From NCBI GenBank assembly GCA_002793635.1, contig PFEM01000038.1, positions 1-15,716 of the forward strand: DNA of 15,716 nt, given 5' to 3'. Positions 1 through 5,765 of this stretch are shown here, piece after piece. The DNA comes from Candidatus Shapirobacteria bacterium CG10_big_fil_rev_8_21_14_0_10_48_15. GTDB taxonomy: Bacteria > Patescibacteriota > Microgenomatia > PFEM01. Position 1 is the stretch's first letter; each line of letters opens with the position of its first letter. A model generated the notes under the pieces. It did no database searches. It had not been told where the DNA came from and saw only the letters and a list, made by a program, of their open reading frames with translations. The position numbers and the translations under genes are program-made.

Positions 1-411
1 GTGGGTCAAATTAACCAGCTGCGCGATGAAGTCAAAAAGGCTGGCGGTGAGTATGAAGTGGTCAAAAATAACCTGCTTTGCCTGGCTACCAAAAATTCGC
101 CCCTCTCTCTTGCCGCACTCGAGGGCCCTACCGCCGCTTTGTGGATTTACCAAAGTGATCCGGCGCCGCTCAAAGCTTTGGACAAATTTATCCAGCAAGC
201 CGAATTACCCAAAATCAAACTGGGTTTCTGGGAGGGAGCCACTATTTCGGAGGAAAAAATCAGCCAGTTAGCCAACCTGCCCGGGCTGAACGAACTACGC
301 GCCAAGGCCGTCGCGGTCCTGCTCTCGCCTATCGCTGGTTTGGCCAACGCTCTAAATTGGAACATAAGAAAATTGATATTGGTGTTGAAAAATAAGCAGG
401 AGATAAATTAA
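1..411 (+). CDS. rplJ: Ribosomal protein L10, 3' part (5' end outside window)
   Basis: L10 anchors the L7/L12 dimers on the large ribosomal subunit to form the stalk that recruits translation factors. The 136 residues visible match the family from its early helix onward: a QLRDEVKKAGGEYEVVKNNL segment, the usual 'LR..L..AG.EY.VVKN.L' stretch that normally lies about 35 residues into the protein. The N-terminal third is therefore cut off by the window edge, and the GTG at position 1 is an internal codon, not a start. The C-terminal end (ALNWNIRKLILVLKNKQEIN) is the helix that binds L7/L12. The gene ends in TAA, 71 bp before rplL on the same strand, the standard rplJ-rplL order. Identity is nearly certain; only the missing 5' end limits it. 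Confidence 0.95.
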   Translation: MGQINQLRDEVKKAGGEYEVVKNNLLCLATKNSPLSLAALEGPTAALWIYQSDPAPLKALDKFIQQAELPKIKLGFWEGATISEEKISQLANLPGLNELRAKAVAVLLSPIAGLANALNWNIRKLILVLKNKQEIN

Positions 412-482
412 TTTTAAATTCTGAATTTTGAATTTTAAATTAAAACATTAAAAATTATTAAAAAGACGGGGGGTGAATTAAA
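412..482 (+). repeat. rplJ-rplL spacer with 7-bp periodicity and rplL ribosome binding site
   Basis: From 413 to about 461 the spacer can be read as seven successive 7-mers (TTTAAAT, TCTGAAT, TTTGAAT, TTTAAAT, TAAAACA and two more), so it is a degenerate heptamer array. Bases 431-456 recur exactly, in inverted orientation, at 12371-12396. The run of six G followed by TGA at 468-476 is the ribosome binding site of rplL, about 6-8 nt before its ATG, and is the strongest Shine-Dalgarno-like site in the window. Confidence 0.6.
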
Positions 483-902
483 ATGGCAGACGAAAAAGCA
501 AAAGAAACTAAATTATCAGAAAAATTAATCAAAATTATCGAAGAAATCGAAAAATTATCGGTTTTAGAGCTCAACGACCTGGTTAAAGCTCTGGAAGATA
601 AATTTGGGGTTGTCGCAATGGCCCCTGCGGCTGCTCCCGCCACCGGCGGAGTTGCGGCTGGTGCAACGGTTGAAACTACTTCAGAGCAAACCAACTTCAA
701 CGTGATTCTGGCCGATGCCGGCGCCAACAAAATTTCCGTGATCAAAGCCGTCCGGGAAATCAATCAAACCCTAGGACTCAAAGAAGCCAAGGACTTGGTG
801 GAAGCCGCTCCCAAAACGGTAATCGAAAACGCCAACAAGCAAGACGCTGAAGCCGCCAAAAAACGGCTCGAAGAGGCTGGTGCCACAGTCAAGTTAGAGT
901 AG
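483..902 (+). CDS. rplL: Ribosomal protein L7/L12
   Basis: This is the multicopy stalk protein of the 50S subunit that contacts EF-Tu, EF-G and other GTPases. The order of parts is typical: an N-terminal dimerisation and L10-binding helix pair (about residues 8-45, with [19 protein letters not shown]), an Ala/Gly/Pro-rich hinge (about 47-62), and the C-terminal domain carrying the factor-binding signature ([22 protein letters not shown], then LVEAAPKTV). At 139 aa it is slightly longer than the usual 120-130, the extra residues being at the N-terminus and hinge. The ATG at 483 follows a G-rich ribosome binding site. rpoB, the usual next gene, is absent; 15 bp after the stop there is a palindromic repeat and then a gene fragment on the other strand. 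Confidence 0.97.
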   Translation: MADEKAKETKLSEKLIKIIEEIEKLSVLELNDLVKALEDKFGVVAMAPAAAPATGGVAAGATVETTSEQTNFNVILADAGANKISVIKAVREINQTLGLKEAKDLVEAAPKTVIENANKQDAEAAKKRLEEAGATVKLE

Positions 903-916
903 TAAGAGAACAAAAC

Positions 917-951
917 CCGACCTTGGGTGTGCGCAGCACTCCCTAGGTCGG
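917..951. repeat. Palindromic repeat, module A copy 1 (after rplL)
   Basis: An imperfect 35-bp palindrome with arms CCGACCTTGGGTGTGC and GCACTCCCTAGGTCGG around a 3-nt centre. The two arms differ from perfect pairing at two positions only. It matches the copy inside leuS (13543-13577, opposite strand) at 34 of 35 positions and the outer parts of the composite element at 5553-5630. It lies 15 bp past the rplL stop. Read on the minus strand the hairpin is followed by GTTTTGTTCT, so it could also end minus-strand transcription; on the plus strand no T-run follows. Confidence 0.85.
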
Positions 952-1357
952 CGCTCAAAACAGGCAACATACCTAAGGTGAGGGGTACATACCTGAATTG
1001 ATTTTTGAATTGTTGGGTTTTTTTCACCGTCACCGAGGTAACCGCAAAAGGCACGTCAGGAATCATGCCGTAGTAATTGAGAGCCGATTCTAAACTAACG
1101 TAAGAAGGCTGATAAATTTGGTTGGCCAAAAAAAATTCCTCAGCATCCCGGTCCTCGGCTAAAAGATAAAGATTTTGACGCAAACGAATCAGCTCTCCCC
1201 GCTTAGTCCACTGGCTAAGCTGATTGCACAGTGCCGACGGCGAAACATCTGGGAACCACTTAAAAACATCCACCACTGAAAAAGGGTCGGTTCGAAAAAC
1301 CTGACGCCTTAACTCGTTAAACTTCATTTCTTCAAATAACAATTTTTTATTACTCAC
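952..1357 (-). pseudogene. AbiEi-like antitoxin/regulator, 3'-truncated remnant
   Basis: The reading frame encodes the winged-helix N-terminal part of the AbiEi family (type IV antitoxin and transcriptional repressor): a helix-turn-helix with FPDVSPSALCNQLSQWTKRGELIRLRQNLYLL, then the conserved YVSLESALNYYGMIP segment and VTVKKTQQFKNQFRYVPL. Family resemblance stops at about base 980. The frame then runs through palindromic module A and on antisense through rplL to 764 without the expected C-terminal core, so I take the 3' part to be lost. GTG at 1357 opens the frame, but ATG at 1327 is an alternative and the better family start. A TTGACA (1388-1383) and TATTAT (1367-1362) promoter survives upstream. 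No AbiEii nucleotidyltransferase toxin lies nearby. A short, still functional DNA-binding protein cannot be excluded. Confidence 0.6.
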
Positions 1358-1361
1358 GGAA

Positions 1362-1388
1362 ATAATATTTTTTTGTTTACGCTGTCAA
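1362..1388 (-). promoter_or_regulatory. Putative promoter of the AbiEi-like remnant
   Basis: On the minus strand a perfect TTGACA (-35, 1388-1383) is followed after 15 nt by TATTAT (-10, 1367-1362). The spacer is short; shifting the -10 by one base gives 16 nt. Transcription would start near 1355, which favours translation from ATG 1327 over GTG 1357. Confidence 0.5.
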
Positions 1389-1389
1389 G

Positions 1390-1432
1390 TATTGGGCTTG
1401 ATCAATCAAGTCCCTACAAATCAAGCCCAATA
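1390..1432. repeat. 12-bp perfect inverted repeat in divergent promoter region
   Basis: TATTGGGCTTGA (1390-1401) and TCAAGCCCAATA (1421-1432) are exact inverted copies separated by 19 nt. The left arm also takes part in a small internal palindrome, CTTGAT-CA-ATCAAG (1397-1410). The repeat sits between the AbiEi-like promoter and the first codon of the glycoside hydrolase gene, so it could be an operator for a repressor or a 5' hairpin; no T-run follows, so it is not an obvious terminator. Confidence 0.6.
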
Positions 1433-1439
1433 ATGTAGT

Positions 1440-2855
1440 ATGATCAAATTGGTGATCAAAAAGAGCCTAAAAATAACGATCTTGCTGATTGGCCTGCCGG
1501 TGGCGGTGGTCCTGATCGGCCGGGCCACTCGCCTGCTCCCCCTGGCCAGCGTCGCCCCGGCCAACATTGTCGTGGAGGCCGGCACTGATCTTGGTCCACT
1601 GGAATTGGTTTGGCAATCTTTGGCCCAAGGCGGTGAGGAAAAGGATGCTTTTGATGCCGTTATTGCCCTTGTGACCGCTTTGAAACCAACCTACATCCGC
1701 ATCGACCACCTTTATGATTTTTACCATGCCGTGGCCAAAAATGGCGATCAACTGACTTTTACTTGGGCTGAACTGGACAAAGTCGTTGACCAAATCCTGC
1801 AAATGGGCGCCAAACCTTTTATCACTCTCTCCTACATGCCGCCAGTCATCGCAAAAAATGGCGATATTACGGCCGAACCGGAAAATTGGCAGGATTGGCA
1901 GACGGTCGTCCAGAGGACGGTTGCCCATTTCAGCGGCCGCCAGGCGCGTAACATCAATGGGGTCATTTATGAAGTCTGGAATGAGCCGGACCTTTTTGGT
2001 GGCTGGACAATTAAACCCTCCGCGTCGGAGGGTAGAGATTACCGCCTGCTTTACCATTATGCCGCTAAGGGCGCCGGCCAAGCCCAAAATACTAATGACT
2101 TTCAAATCGGCGGCCCGGGCACCACCGCCCCCTACCAAGACTGGACCGATTCGTTTTTACAATACATCCGGGAGCACCAACTGCGACTGGATTTTTATTC
2201 CTGGCACCGCTATAGTCTAGATCCTCAAACTTTTGGCCAAGATATTGATCAGGTCAACAGCTGGCTGGCGGCCAACGGCAAGGCCAATCTCCCTAAGTAT
2301 CTCACTGAATGGGGTTCAGACCCTAAAAATAACCCTAACCACGACAATCAGGTCGACGCCGCTCACCTGATCGCCACGGCCAGCCAGCTAGCTCAACGAG
2401 TCGATCTGGCCATGATTTTTGAAATCAAAGATGGCCCGGACCCGGCGGGCAAACAATTCTGGGGCCGCTGGGGTCTGCTGACTCATGAGGCAACTGACGA
2501 ACAAGTCATCAAAAAACCCAAATATCAGGCCTTGCAATTGCTAAGCAAAATCGCCGGTCGCCGGCTGGTGCTGACCGGCGGCAATGATTTTGTCACCGGC
2601 CTGGCCTCCAAATCGGCGGCCGGACAAACAGTCCGATTGATTTTGACTAACTATGATCATCAAGGCAAACGTTTTGAAACCGTGCCGATCACCGTTAAGG
2701 GCTTGGCCAACGGCGCTTATGTTGTCAAGATCACTTGGCTGGACCAACCCGAAGAAGCCAGCCTATTTATCGTCAACGACGGCACTTTCCACCAAGAATT
2801 CCCTTTTTCTCCCAACAGTATTTTGCTTCTGGAACTATTTAAAACTATAAATTAA
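1440..2855 (+). CDS. Membrane-anchored GH39-like (clan GH-A) glycoside hydrolase
   Basis: A predicted retaining glycosidase that probably acts outside the cell on a polysaccharide or surface glycan; the substrate cannot be read from the sequence. Residues 10-30 are a hydrophobic anchor or uncleaved signal after a Lys-rich N-terminus. The (beta/alpha)8 barrel shows the clan GH-A signatures: YIRIDH (85-90), the acid/base Glu182 in YEVWNEPD, His256 in FYSWHRYS, and the nucleophile Glu290 in KYLTEWGS. Residues from about 370 form a C-terminal beta-rich domain like that of beta-xylosidase and iduronidase relatives. The 471 aa fit family GH39. No Shine-Dalgarno motif precedes ATG 1440, but AATAAT lies 5 nt upstream. 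Residues 192-198, just after the NEPD strand, are encoded by a perfect hairpin. Neighbours give no pathway; the gene stands alone. Confidence 0.8.
   Translation: MIKLVIKKSLKITILLIGLPVAVVLIGRATRLLPLASVAPANIVVEAGTDLGPLELVWQSLAQGGEEKDAFDAVIALVTALKPTYIRIDHLYDFYHAVAKNGDQLTFTWAELDKVVDQILQMGAKPFITLSYMPPVIAKNGDITAEPENWQDWQTVVQRTVAHFSGRQARNINGVIYEVWNEPDLFGGWTIKPSASEGRDYRLLYHYAAKGAGQAQNTNDFQIGGPGTTAPYQDWTDSFLQYIREHQLRLDFYSWHRYSLDPQTFGQDIDQVNSWLAANGKANLPKYLTEWGSDPKNNPNHDNQVDAAHLIATASQLAQRVDLAMIFEIKDGPDPAGKQFWGRWGLLTHEATDEQVIKKPKYQALQLLSKIAGRRLVLTGGNDFVTGLASKSAAGQTVRLILTNYDHQGKRFETVPITVKGLANGAYVVKITWLDQPEEASLFIVNDGTFHQEFPFSPNSILLLELFKTIN
2015..2033. repeat. Perfect hairpin inside the GH39-like gene
   Basis: ACCCTCCG, a 3-nt loop CGT, then CGGAGGGT: an 8-bp perfect inverted repeat coding for residues 192-198 (KPSASEG). 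It lies in a surface loop after the NEPD motif where family members vary, so an inserted palindromic repeat is possible. Only one copy is visible in the window. Confidence 0.5.
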
Positions 2856-2860
2856 TAGAA

Positions 2861-2878
2861 CAAAACGCGCTCGTTTTG
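2861..2878 (+). terminator. Possible weak terminator after the GH39-like gene
   Basis: CAAAACG and CGTTTTG pair perfectly over 7 bp around the loop CGCT, 5 bp after the stop codon, followed by AAATTTTC. The following T-run is poor for an intrinsic terminator. The flank AGAACAAAAC before the stem also occurs just before palindromic module A after rplL. Confidence 0.35.
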
Positions 2879-2973
2879 AAATTTTCAAATTCCAATTTTC
2901 AATAGCAAAATTGACAAGCTGTTGGAAAATTAAATTATCAAACCATTGGCCACTGATTGTCAATTGGCCATTG
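2874..2973. repeat. Degenerate heptamer arrays downstream of the GH39-like gene
   Basis: Bases 2881-2915 read as ATTTTCA, AATTCCA, ATTTTCA, ATAGCAA, AATTGAC, with ATTTTCA repeating exactly two periods apart. A second patch at 2943-2970 reads CCATTGG, CCACTGA, TTGTCAA, TTGGCCA. I see no gene in the 2856-3076 spacer; a frame on the minus strand there has no family resemblance. Confidence 0.5.
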
Positions 2974-3031
2974 TAATGAAGGGCGGCTGGCGGGCGGCAA
3001 TCCCCAACCATTGCCCCGTACGGTTTGGGAC

Positions 3032-3059
3032 TTGACAAGTTAAATTACCATTTGATACT
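3032..3059 (+). promoter_or_regulatory. Promoter for the excisionase-like HTH gene
   Basis: A perfect TTGACA (3032-3037) followed after 16 nt by GATACT (3054-3059). The start codon at 3077 lies 17 nt beyond the -10, giving a leader of about 10 nt with no clear Shine-Dalgarno motif. Confidence 0.55.
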
Positions 3060-3076
3060 GTAAGTATTAGAACGCA

Positions 3077-3292
3077 ATGCCTAAAGATCAAAATCATCAG
3101 ACGCCAAAAATTGATGATCTGCCGGATTTGCTGACGGTCCGCGAAGTGGCCGAAATTCTTCGGGTGTCACCACTGACCATCAAGCGCTGGGGCAAGCGCG
3201 GCAAGCTACCGGCCATCCGGATCAATTCCCGCGGCGACCGCCGCTACCGCAAAGAAGCAGTTTTGTGGCTTTTGGGCATGGACGTAAAATAA
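3077..3292 (+). CDS. Small excisionase/MerR-type helix-turn-helix protein
   Basis: A 71-aa DNA-binding protein of the HTH_17 / excisionase-type group (winged helix related to MerR). The core LTVREVAEILRVSPLTIKRW (19-38) is the helix-turn-helix, followed by GKRGKLPAIRI (wing) and DRRYRKEAVLWLL, the standard ending in which the protein reads a helix anchoring the wing. These proteins act as phage or plasmid excisionases or, when solitary as here, as small transcription regulators; no integrase or att site is visible nearby, so the regulator role is the safer inference. It has its own TTGACA promoter and ends 4 bp from the stop of the convergent glycosyltransferase gene. The target is unknown. 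Confidence 0.8.
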   Translation: MPKDQNHQTPKIDDLPDLLTVREVAEILRVSPLTIKRWGKRGKLPAIRINSRGDRRYRKEAVLWLLGMDVK

Positions 3293-3296
3293 CACA

Positions 3297-4034
3297 TCAG
3301 CTTGCAGCTTGTAGTTTGCCGCTTGCAGAGAATTTTTCCTTTAAAATCAGCCAGGGGAAGACCACGCAGGCACGCCAGAGGCGACGGGCATGACGGGTCG
3401 GTCGCTGAACAAAGCGCCAAGCCCATTCTAAACCCAGTTTGCGCAGCCCTGCCGGCGCCCGGCGGGCAAAACCGGTCAAAAAATCCAAGGAACCACCAAT
3501 ACCAATAAAAACCCCACTTTTAGCCTGGCTCATCGCCTGCACCGCCCATTTTTCCTGCTCCCCCATTCCCTGACAAGCCAAAACCAAATCACCACCCAAA
3601 GAGTTGGCGGAAATTTTAGCACCCGGGTACTTTTGCTGTAACCGCGTCAACAAAACCGCTGCTTGTTGGGAGTCTCCGGCTCTGGCGCCGACGACTCCGA
3701 CTCGCCAGCCATTTTCATCCGCTTGCCGCAACAACCGCGCCACTAAATCCGCCCCCGTGGTCCTCTGGCCTAACCGCGGCCTAGTTTGCAAAAACCAAGA
3801 CGCCAAAATTAACCCCACCCCATCAGGGATTGACAAATCGGCCTGGTTCAAAATATCCTTAAACCAACTTTTTTGGTAAGCCAAAACCAAAAATTCGGGG
3901 TTGGGCGTGGTCATAAACAGCTTTTGACCCCTTTTAACCGCCCGTGAGACCTCTTGTATCAGTCGCCTCGAACGACTGCTATCTAAAAAAACTCCTAATA
4001 TTTTGGCTCTATTTAGGTCTTTTTTGACTATCAT
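3297..4034 (-). CDS. WecG/TagA/CpsF family glycosyltransferase (GT26)
   Basis: GT26 enzymes transfer a sugar, usually N-acetylmannosamine from UDP-ManNAc, onto undecaprenyl-diphosphate-GlcNAc at the inner face of the membrane, for teichoic acid, enterobacterial common antigen or capsule synthesis. The 245 aa are the normal length and show the family signatures: MTTPNPEF (41-48), ADLSIPDGVG (65-74) with the likely catalytic Asp71, RTTGADL (91-97), the glycine-rich GVFIGIGGSLDFLTG (174-188), RAP (192-194) and GLEWAWRFVQRPTRHARR (201-218). No polymer-synthesis cluster surrounds it, so the exact acceptor and sugar are open. Start is ATG 4034; no strong ribosome binding site precedes it. The last residues before the TGA are encoded by a 7-bp tandem repeat, so the natural C-terminus has been replaced or extended by repeat DNA. 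Confidence 0.9.
   Translation of the reverse strand: MIVKKDLNRAKILGVFLDSSRSRRLIQEVSRAVKRGQKLFMTTPNPEFLVLAYQKSWFKDILNQADLSIPDGVGLILASWFLQTRPRLGQRTTGADLVARLLRQADENGWRVGVVGARAGDSQQAAVLLTRLQQKYPGAKISANSLGGDLVLACQGMGEQEKWAVQAMSQAKSGVFIGIGGSLDFLTGFARRAPAGLRKLGLEWAWRFVQRPTRHARRLWRACVVFPWLILKEKFSASGKLQAAS
3298..3328. repeat. Heptamer tandem repeat forming the 3' end of the GT26 gene
   Basis: CAGCTTG, CAGCTTG, TAGTTTG, CCGCTTG, CAG: about 4.4 copies of a 7-bp unit. Read on the minus strand it supplies the final residues (SASGKLQAAS) and the stop codon of the glycosyltransferase. Confidence 0.8.
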
Positions 4035-4431
4035 TAGCTTGTCATTTTAGCTGTTTTTAATACCTCATTAGGGTAAAAAATACCCCCCAACCAGCCTGCC
4101 GTCGAAAAAAAACGTGTCCAAATCACTTGATTTTGAAAAATAGGCAATTTTGGCATTGGATTGCTTGCAAAAACAATCTTATAACTAAATATTAAAGGTC
4201 TTAGCTTAACAAAAACAGTCTCTCTCCTATACCAAAATCTTTCTTCAAACTACAAGATAATAACTAAAATAATTTAATCATCTAAAGTTAGCTAATAGAT
4301 CAATTAGTTTACTCTAGAAATTTCTCTAGATAAAGGTATTTTAAACAATTTACTTCTAAAAACATATTTTATAGACTACCTGTTACTATAAGATTATAAA
4401 CTGCCATTAGAATAAAATGGGCAAAGCAAAC
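4035..4431. other. 397-bp AT-rich spacer with no recognisable gene
   Basis: Much more AT-rich than the flanking genes and without any long reading frame on either strand. It lies downstream of mreB and upstream of the glycosyltransferase gene, both on the minus strand. A TAAAAT box lies 9 nt before the glycosyltransferase ATG (minus strand) but without a convincing -35. TCTAGA occurs as an inverted pair at 4313-4318 and 4325-4330 around AATTTC. I see no tRNA, tmRNA or RNase P signature. Confidence 0.5.
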
Positions 4432-5469
4432 TTACTTTCTAAAAATCAACTTCTTATAGACATCAATATTTTTCAAAGCAACCCCGGTCCCCTTGACCAC
4501 ACAAAGCATCGGTTCTTCGGCCACATGAGCCGGGACCCCGGATTCTTCGGTCACTAGCTTATCAAAGTGGCACAGCAAACTTGTGCCGCCGGACAAGACA
4601 ATCCCCTTATCAATAATATCCGACGCCAACTCCGGCGGCGTTTCTTCCAAAACCGCTTTGACGGCACCAATCATCTGGTTTAAAACCGGCCGCATGGCCT
4701 CGGTGACTTCGGTCGAACTTAGCTCGATCACCCGCGGCAAACCCATGATCGAGTCGCGGCCCTTGACCTCTCTTTTGACCTCCTTGTCCAGTTTGATGGC
4801 CGAACCGATTTCGATTTTGATCTGCTCACTGGTCTGGTCGCCAATCACCAAATTGTATTTTTTGCGAATATAGCTGGCGATGGCCTCATCCAACTTGGTG
4901 CCGCCGACGCGAGCGGATTGGTGCACCACCACCCCGCCCAAAGAAATGACGGCCGCCTCGGTGGCGCCACCGCCAATGTCTACAATCATACTGCCAGACG
5001 GGGCGGCAATGGGAATACCGGCCCCGATGGCGGCCGCCAAAGGCTCGTCAATCAAGTAGGCCGAACGGGCGCCGGCGGCCAGGGTTGCGTCCAGCACGGC
5101 TCGGCGCTCGACTTGAGTGCAGCCGGCCGGCACGCAAATCATCACTTCCGGTTTGAAAAAAAAACTGCGACCGCTGACTTTTTGGATAAAGTAGCGCAGC
5201 ATGGCCTCGGTGACGACGTAATCGGCGATCACTCCCTCACGCATCGGCCGGGAAGCCTGAATATTTTCCGGTGTTCGGCCGAGCATTTTTTTGGCCTCAT
5301 TGCCGACGGCCAGCACCCGATTGTCATCCAGCGAAACTGCCACCACCGTTGGCTCATTCAGGACAATCCCTTCATTCTCCAGCCAGACTAAGCTGTTGGC
5401 GGTTCCCAGATCAATGCCAATCCGCTTGCTGAACCTAAACTTGTTCGCTTTTGATGTCTTTTGAGGCAT
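4432..5469 (-). CDS. mreB: Rod-shape determining actin homologue MreB
   Basis: MreB is the bacterial actin that forms membrane-associated filaments and directs lateral cell wall synthesis. The ATPase fold is complete: phosphate-1 loop RIGIDLGTANSLVW near the N-terminus, DEPLAAAIGAG in the connecting region, phosphate-2 loop MIVDIGGGATEAAV, VGGTKLDEAI, and the adenosine motif GIVLSGGTSLL, ending in the usual short tail. I chose ATG 5469, giving 345 aa, the typical length. The frame is open up to a TTG at 5484, which would add five residues. Neither start has a well spaced ribosome binding site. mreC, mreD, rodA or a penicillin-binding protein do not follow, so mreB stands alone. It is transcribed away from the PEGA gene, with a palindromic element in the shared spacer. 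Confidence 0.95.
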   Translation of the reverse strand: MPQKTSKANKFRFSKRIGIDLGTANSLVWLENEGIVLNEPTVVAVSLDDNRVLAVGNEAKKMLGRTPENIQASRPMREGVIADYVVTEAMLRYFIQKVSGRSFFFKPEVMICVPAGCTQVERRAVLDATLAAGARSAYLIDEPLAAAIGAGIPIAAPSGSMIVDIGGGATEAAVISLGGVVVHQSARVGGTKLDEAIASYIRKKYNLVIGDQTSEQIKIEIGSAIKLDKEVKREVKGRDSIMGLPRVIELSSTEVTEAMRPVLNQMIGAVKAVLEETPPELASDIIDKGIVLSGGTSLLCHFDKLVTEESGVPAHVAEEPMLCVVKGTGVALKNIDVYKKLIFRK

Positions 5470-5497
5470 TTGGCTAAAAATCAAAACTCTTTAATCG

Positions 5498-5525
5498 ATC
5501 ATAGCATACTTTAATCAATTTACAA
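5498..5525 (-). promoter_or_regulatory. Putative mreB promoter
   Basis: On the minus strand TTGTAA (5525-5520), 16 nt, then TATGAT (5503-5498). A start near 5491 would give about 22 nt of leader to ATG 5469. The bases around it (5511-5538) also show a 7-bp rhythm: TTAATCA, ATTTACA, ATTTTCC, ATTAAAC. Confidence 0.45.
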
Positions 5526-5548
5526 TTTTCCATTAAACACCCCCCTGG

Positions 5549-5711
5549 TTAGCCGACCTTGGGTTGTGCGACCCGCCCGCCATTGGCTAACGCCGCAGAC
5601 GTTTGTAGGCGGACGCACTCCCTAGGTCGGCGTTCGATAAAACACACCCCTGGGGAGTGAAACGTTCACACTCCAGGGGTATTTAATCTGCGCACTCCCA
5701 AGGTCGGCTAA
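5549..5711. repeat. 163-bp composite palindromic element between mreB and the PEGA gene
   Basis: The element is bounded by exact 15-bp inverted repeats, TTAGCCGACCTTGGG (5549-5563) and CCCAAGGTCGGCTAA (5697-5711). Inside are: a module A copy (5553-5630) whose loop has been enlarged by about 40 bp that itself contains a GGCTAA (5585-5590) matching the outer TTAGCC; a module B hairpin (5647-5679); and a half copy of module A at the right end. No coding capacity. It has the shape of a miniature inverted-repeat element, or of several palindromes inserted into one another. Confidence 0.8.
5647..5679. repeat. Module B hairpin
   Basis: CCCCTGGGGAGTGAA, loop ACG, TTCACACTCCAGGGG: a strong hairpin with small bulges. 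Its CTGGGGAGTG arm and TCACAC arm recur in comEC-C (10617-10638), and the right arm recurs in leuS (13511-13529). TATTTAATCT follows on the plus strand, so it could weakly stop transcription towards the PEGA gene. Confidence 0.7.
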
Positions 5712-5729
5712 TTGAAGTTTCACTGAAAA

Positions 5730-5759
5730 TTGGTATTTGAAAATTGATCATTGTATAAT
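5730..5759 (+). promoter_or_regulatory. Promoter of the PEGA gene, leaderless arrangement
   Basis: A perfect TATAAT (5754-5759) lies 6 nt before ATG 5766, so transcription should begin at or next to the A of the start codon. A weak -35, TTGGTA (5730-5735), is 18 nt upstream. TTG recurs every 7 bases at 5730, 5737, 5744 and 5751, so the promoter is built from a heptamer array. The frame is open to a TTG at 5751, but that codon precedes the -10 box and cannot be the start. Confidence 0.7.
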
Positions 5760-5765
5760 GCCTTT

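Noticed and set aside
1..3. GTG at position 1 as start of L10
   Set aside because: The family has about 35 more residues upstream; the gene is cut by the window edge.
764..902. Extension of the AbiEi-like frame antisense through rplL
   Set aside because: rplL is certain on the plus strand, and the antisense residues have no AbiEi resemblance; the frame is open only by chance.
917..960. Intrinsic terminator for rplL
   Set aside because: The hairpin is followed by CGCTCAAAA on the plus strand, with no T-run; its near-identical copy inside leuS shows it is a repeat first.
1467..2138. 223-aa minus-strand frame inside the GH39-like gene
   Set aside because: Antisense shadow; the plus frame carries the catalytic motifs.
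2835..3038. 67-aa minus-strand frame in the spacer after the GH39-like gene
   Set aside because: Runs through heptamer-repeat DNA and overlaps the hydrolase end; no recognisable domain.
4918..5391. 157-aa plus-strand frame inside mreB
   Set aside because: Shadow of mreB, rich in His/Gly/Asn with no family resemblance and no ribosome binding site.
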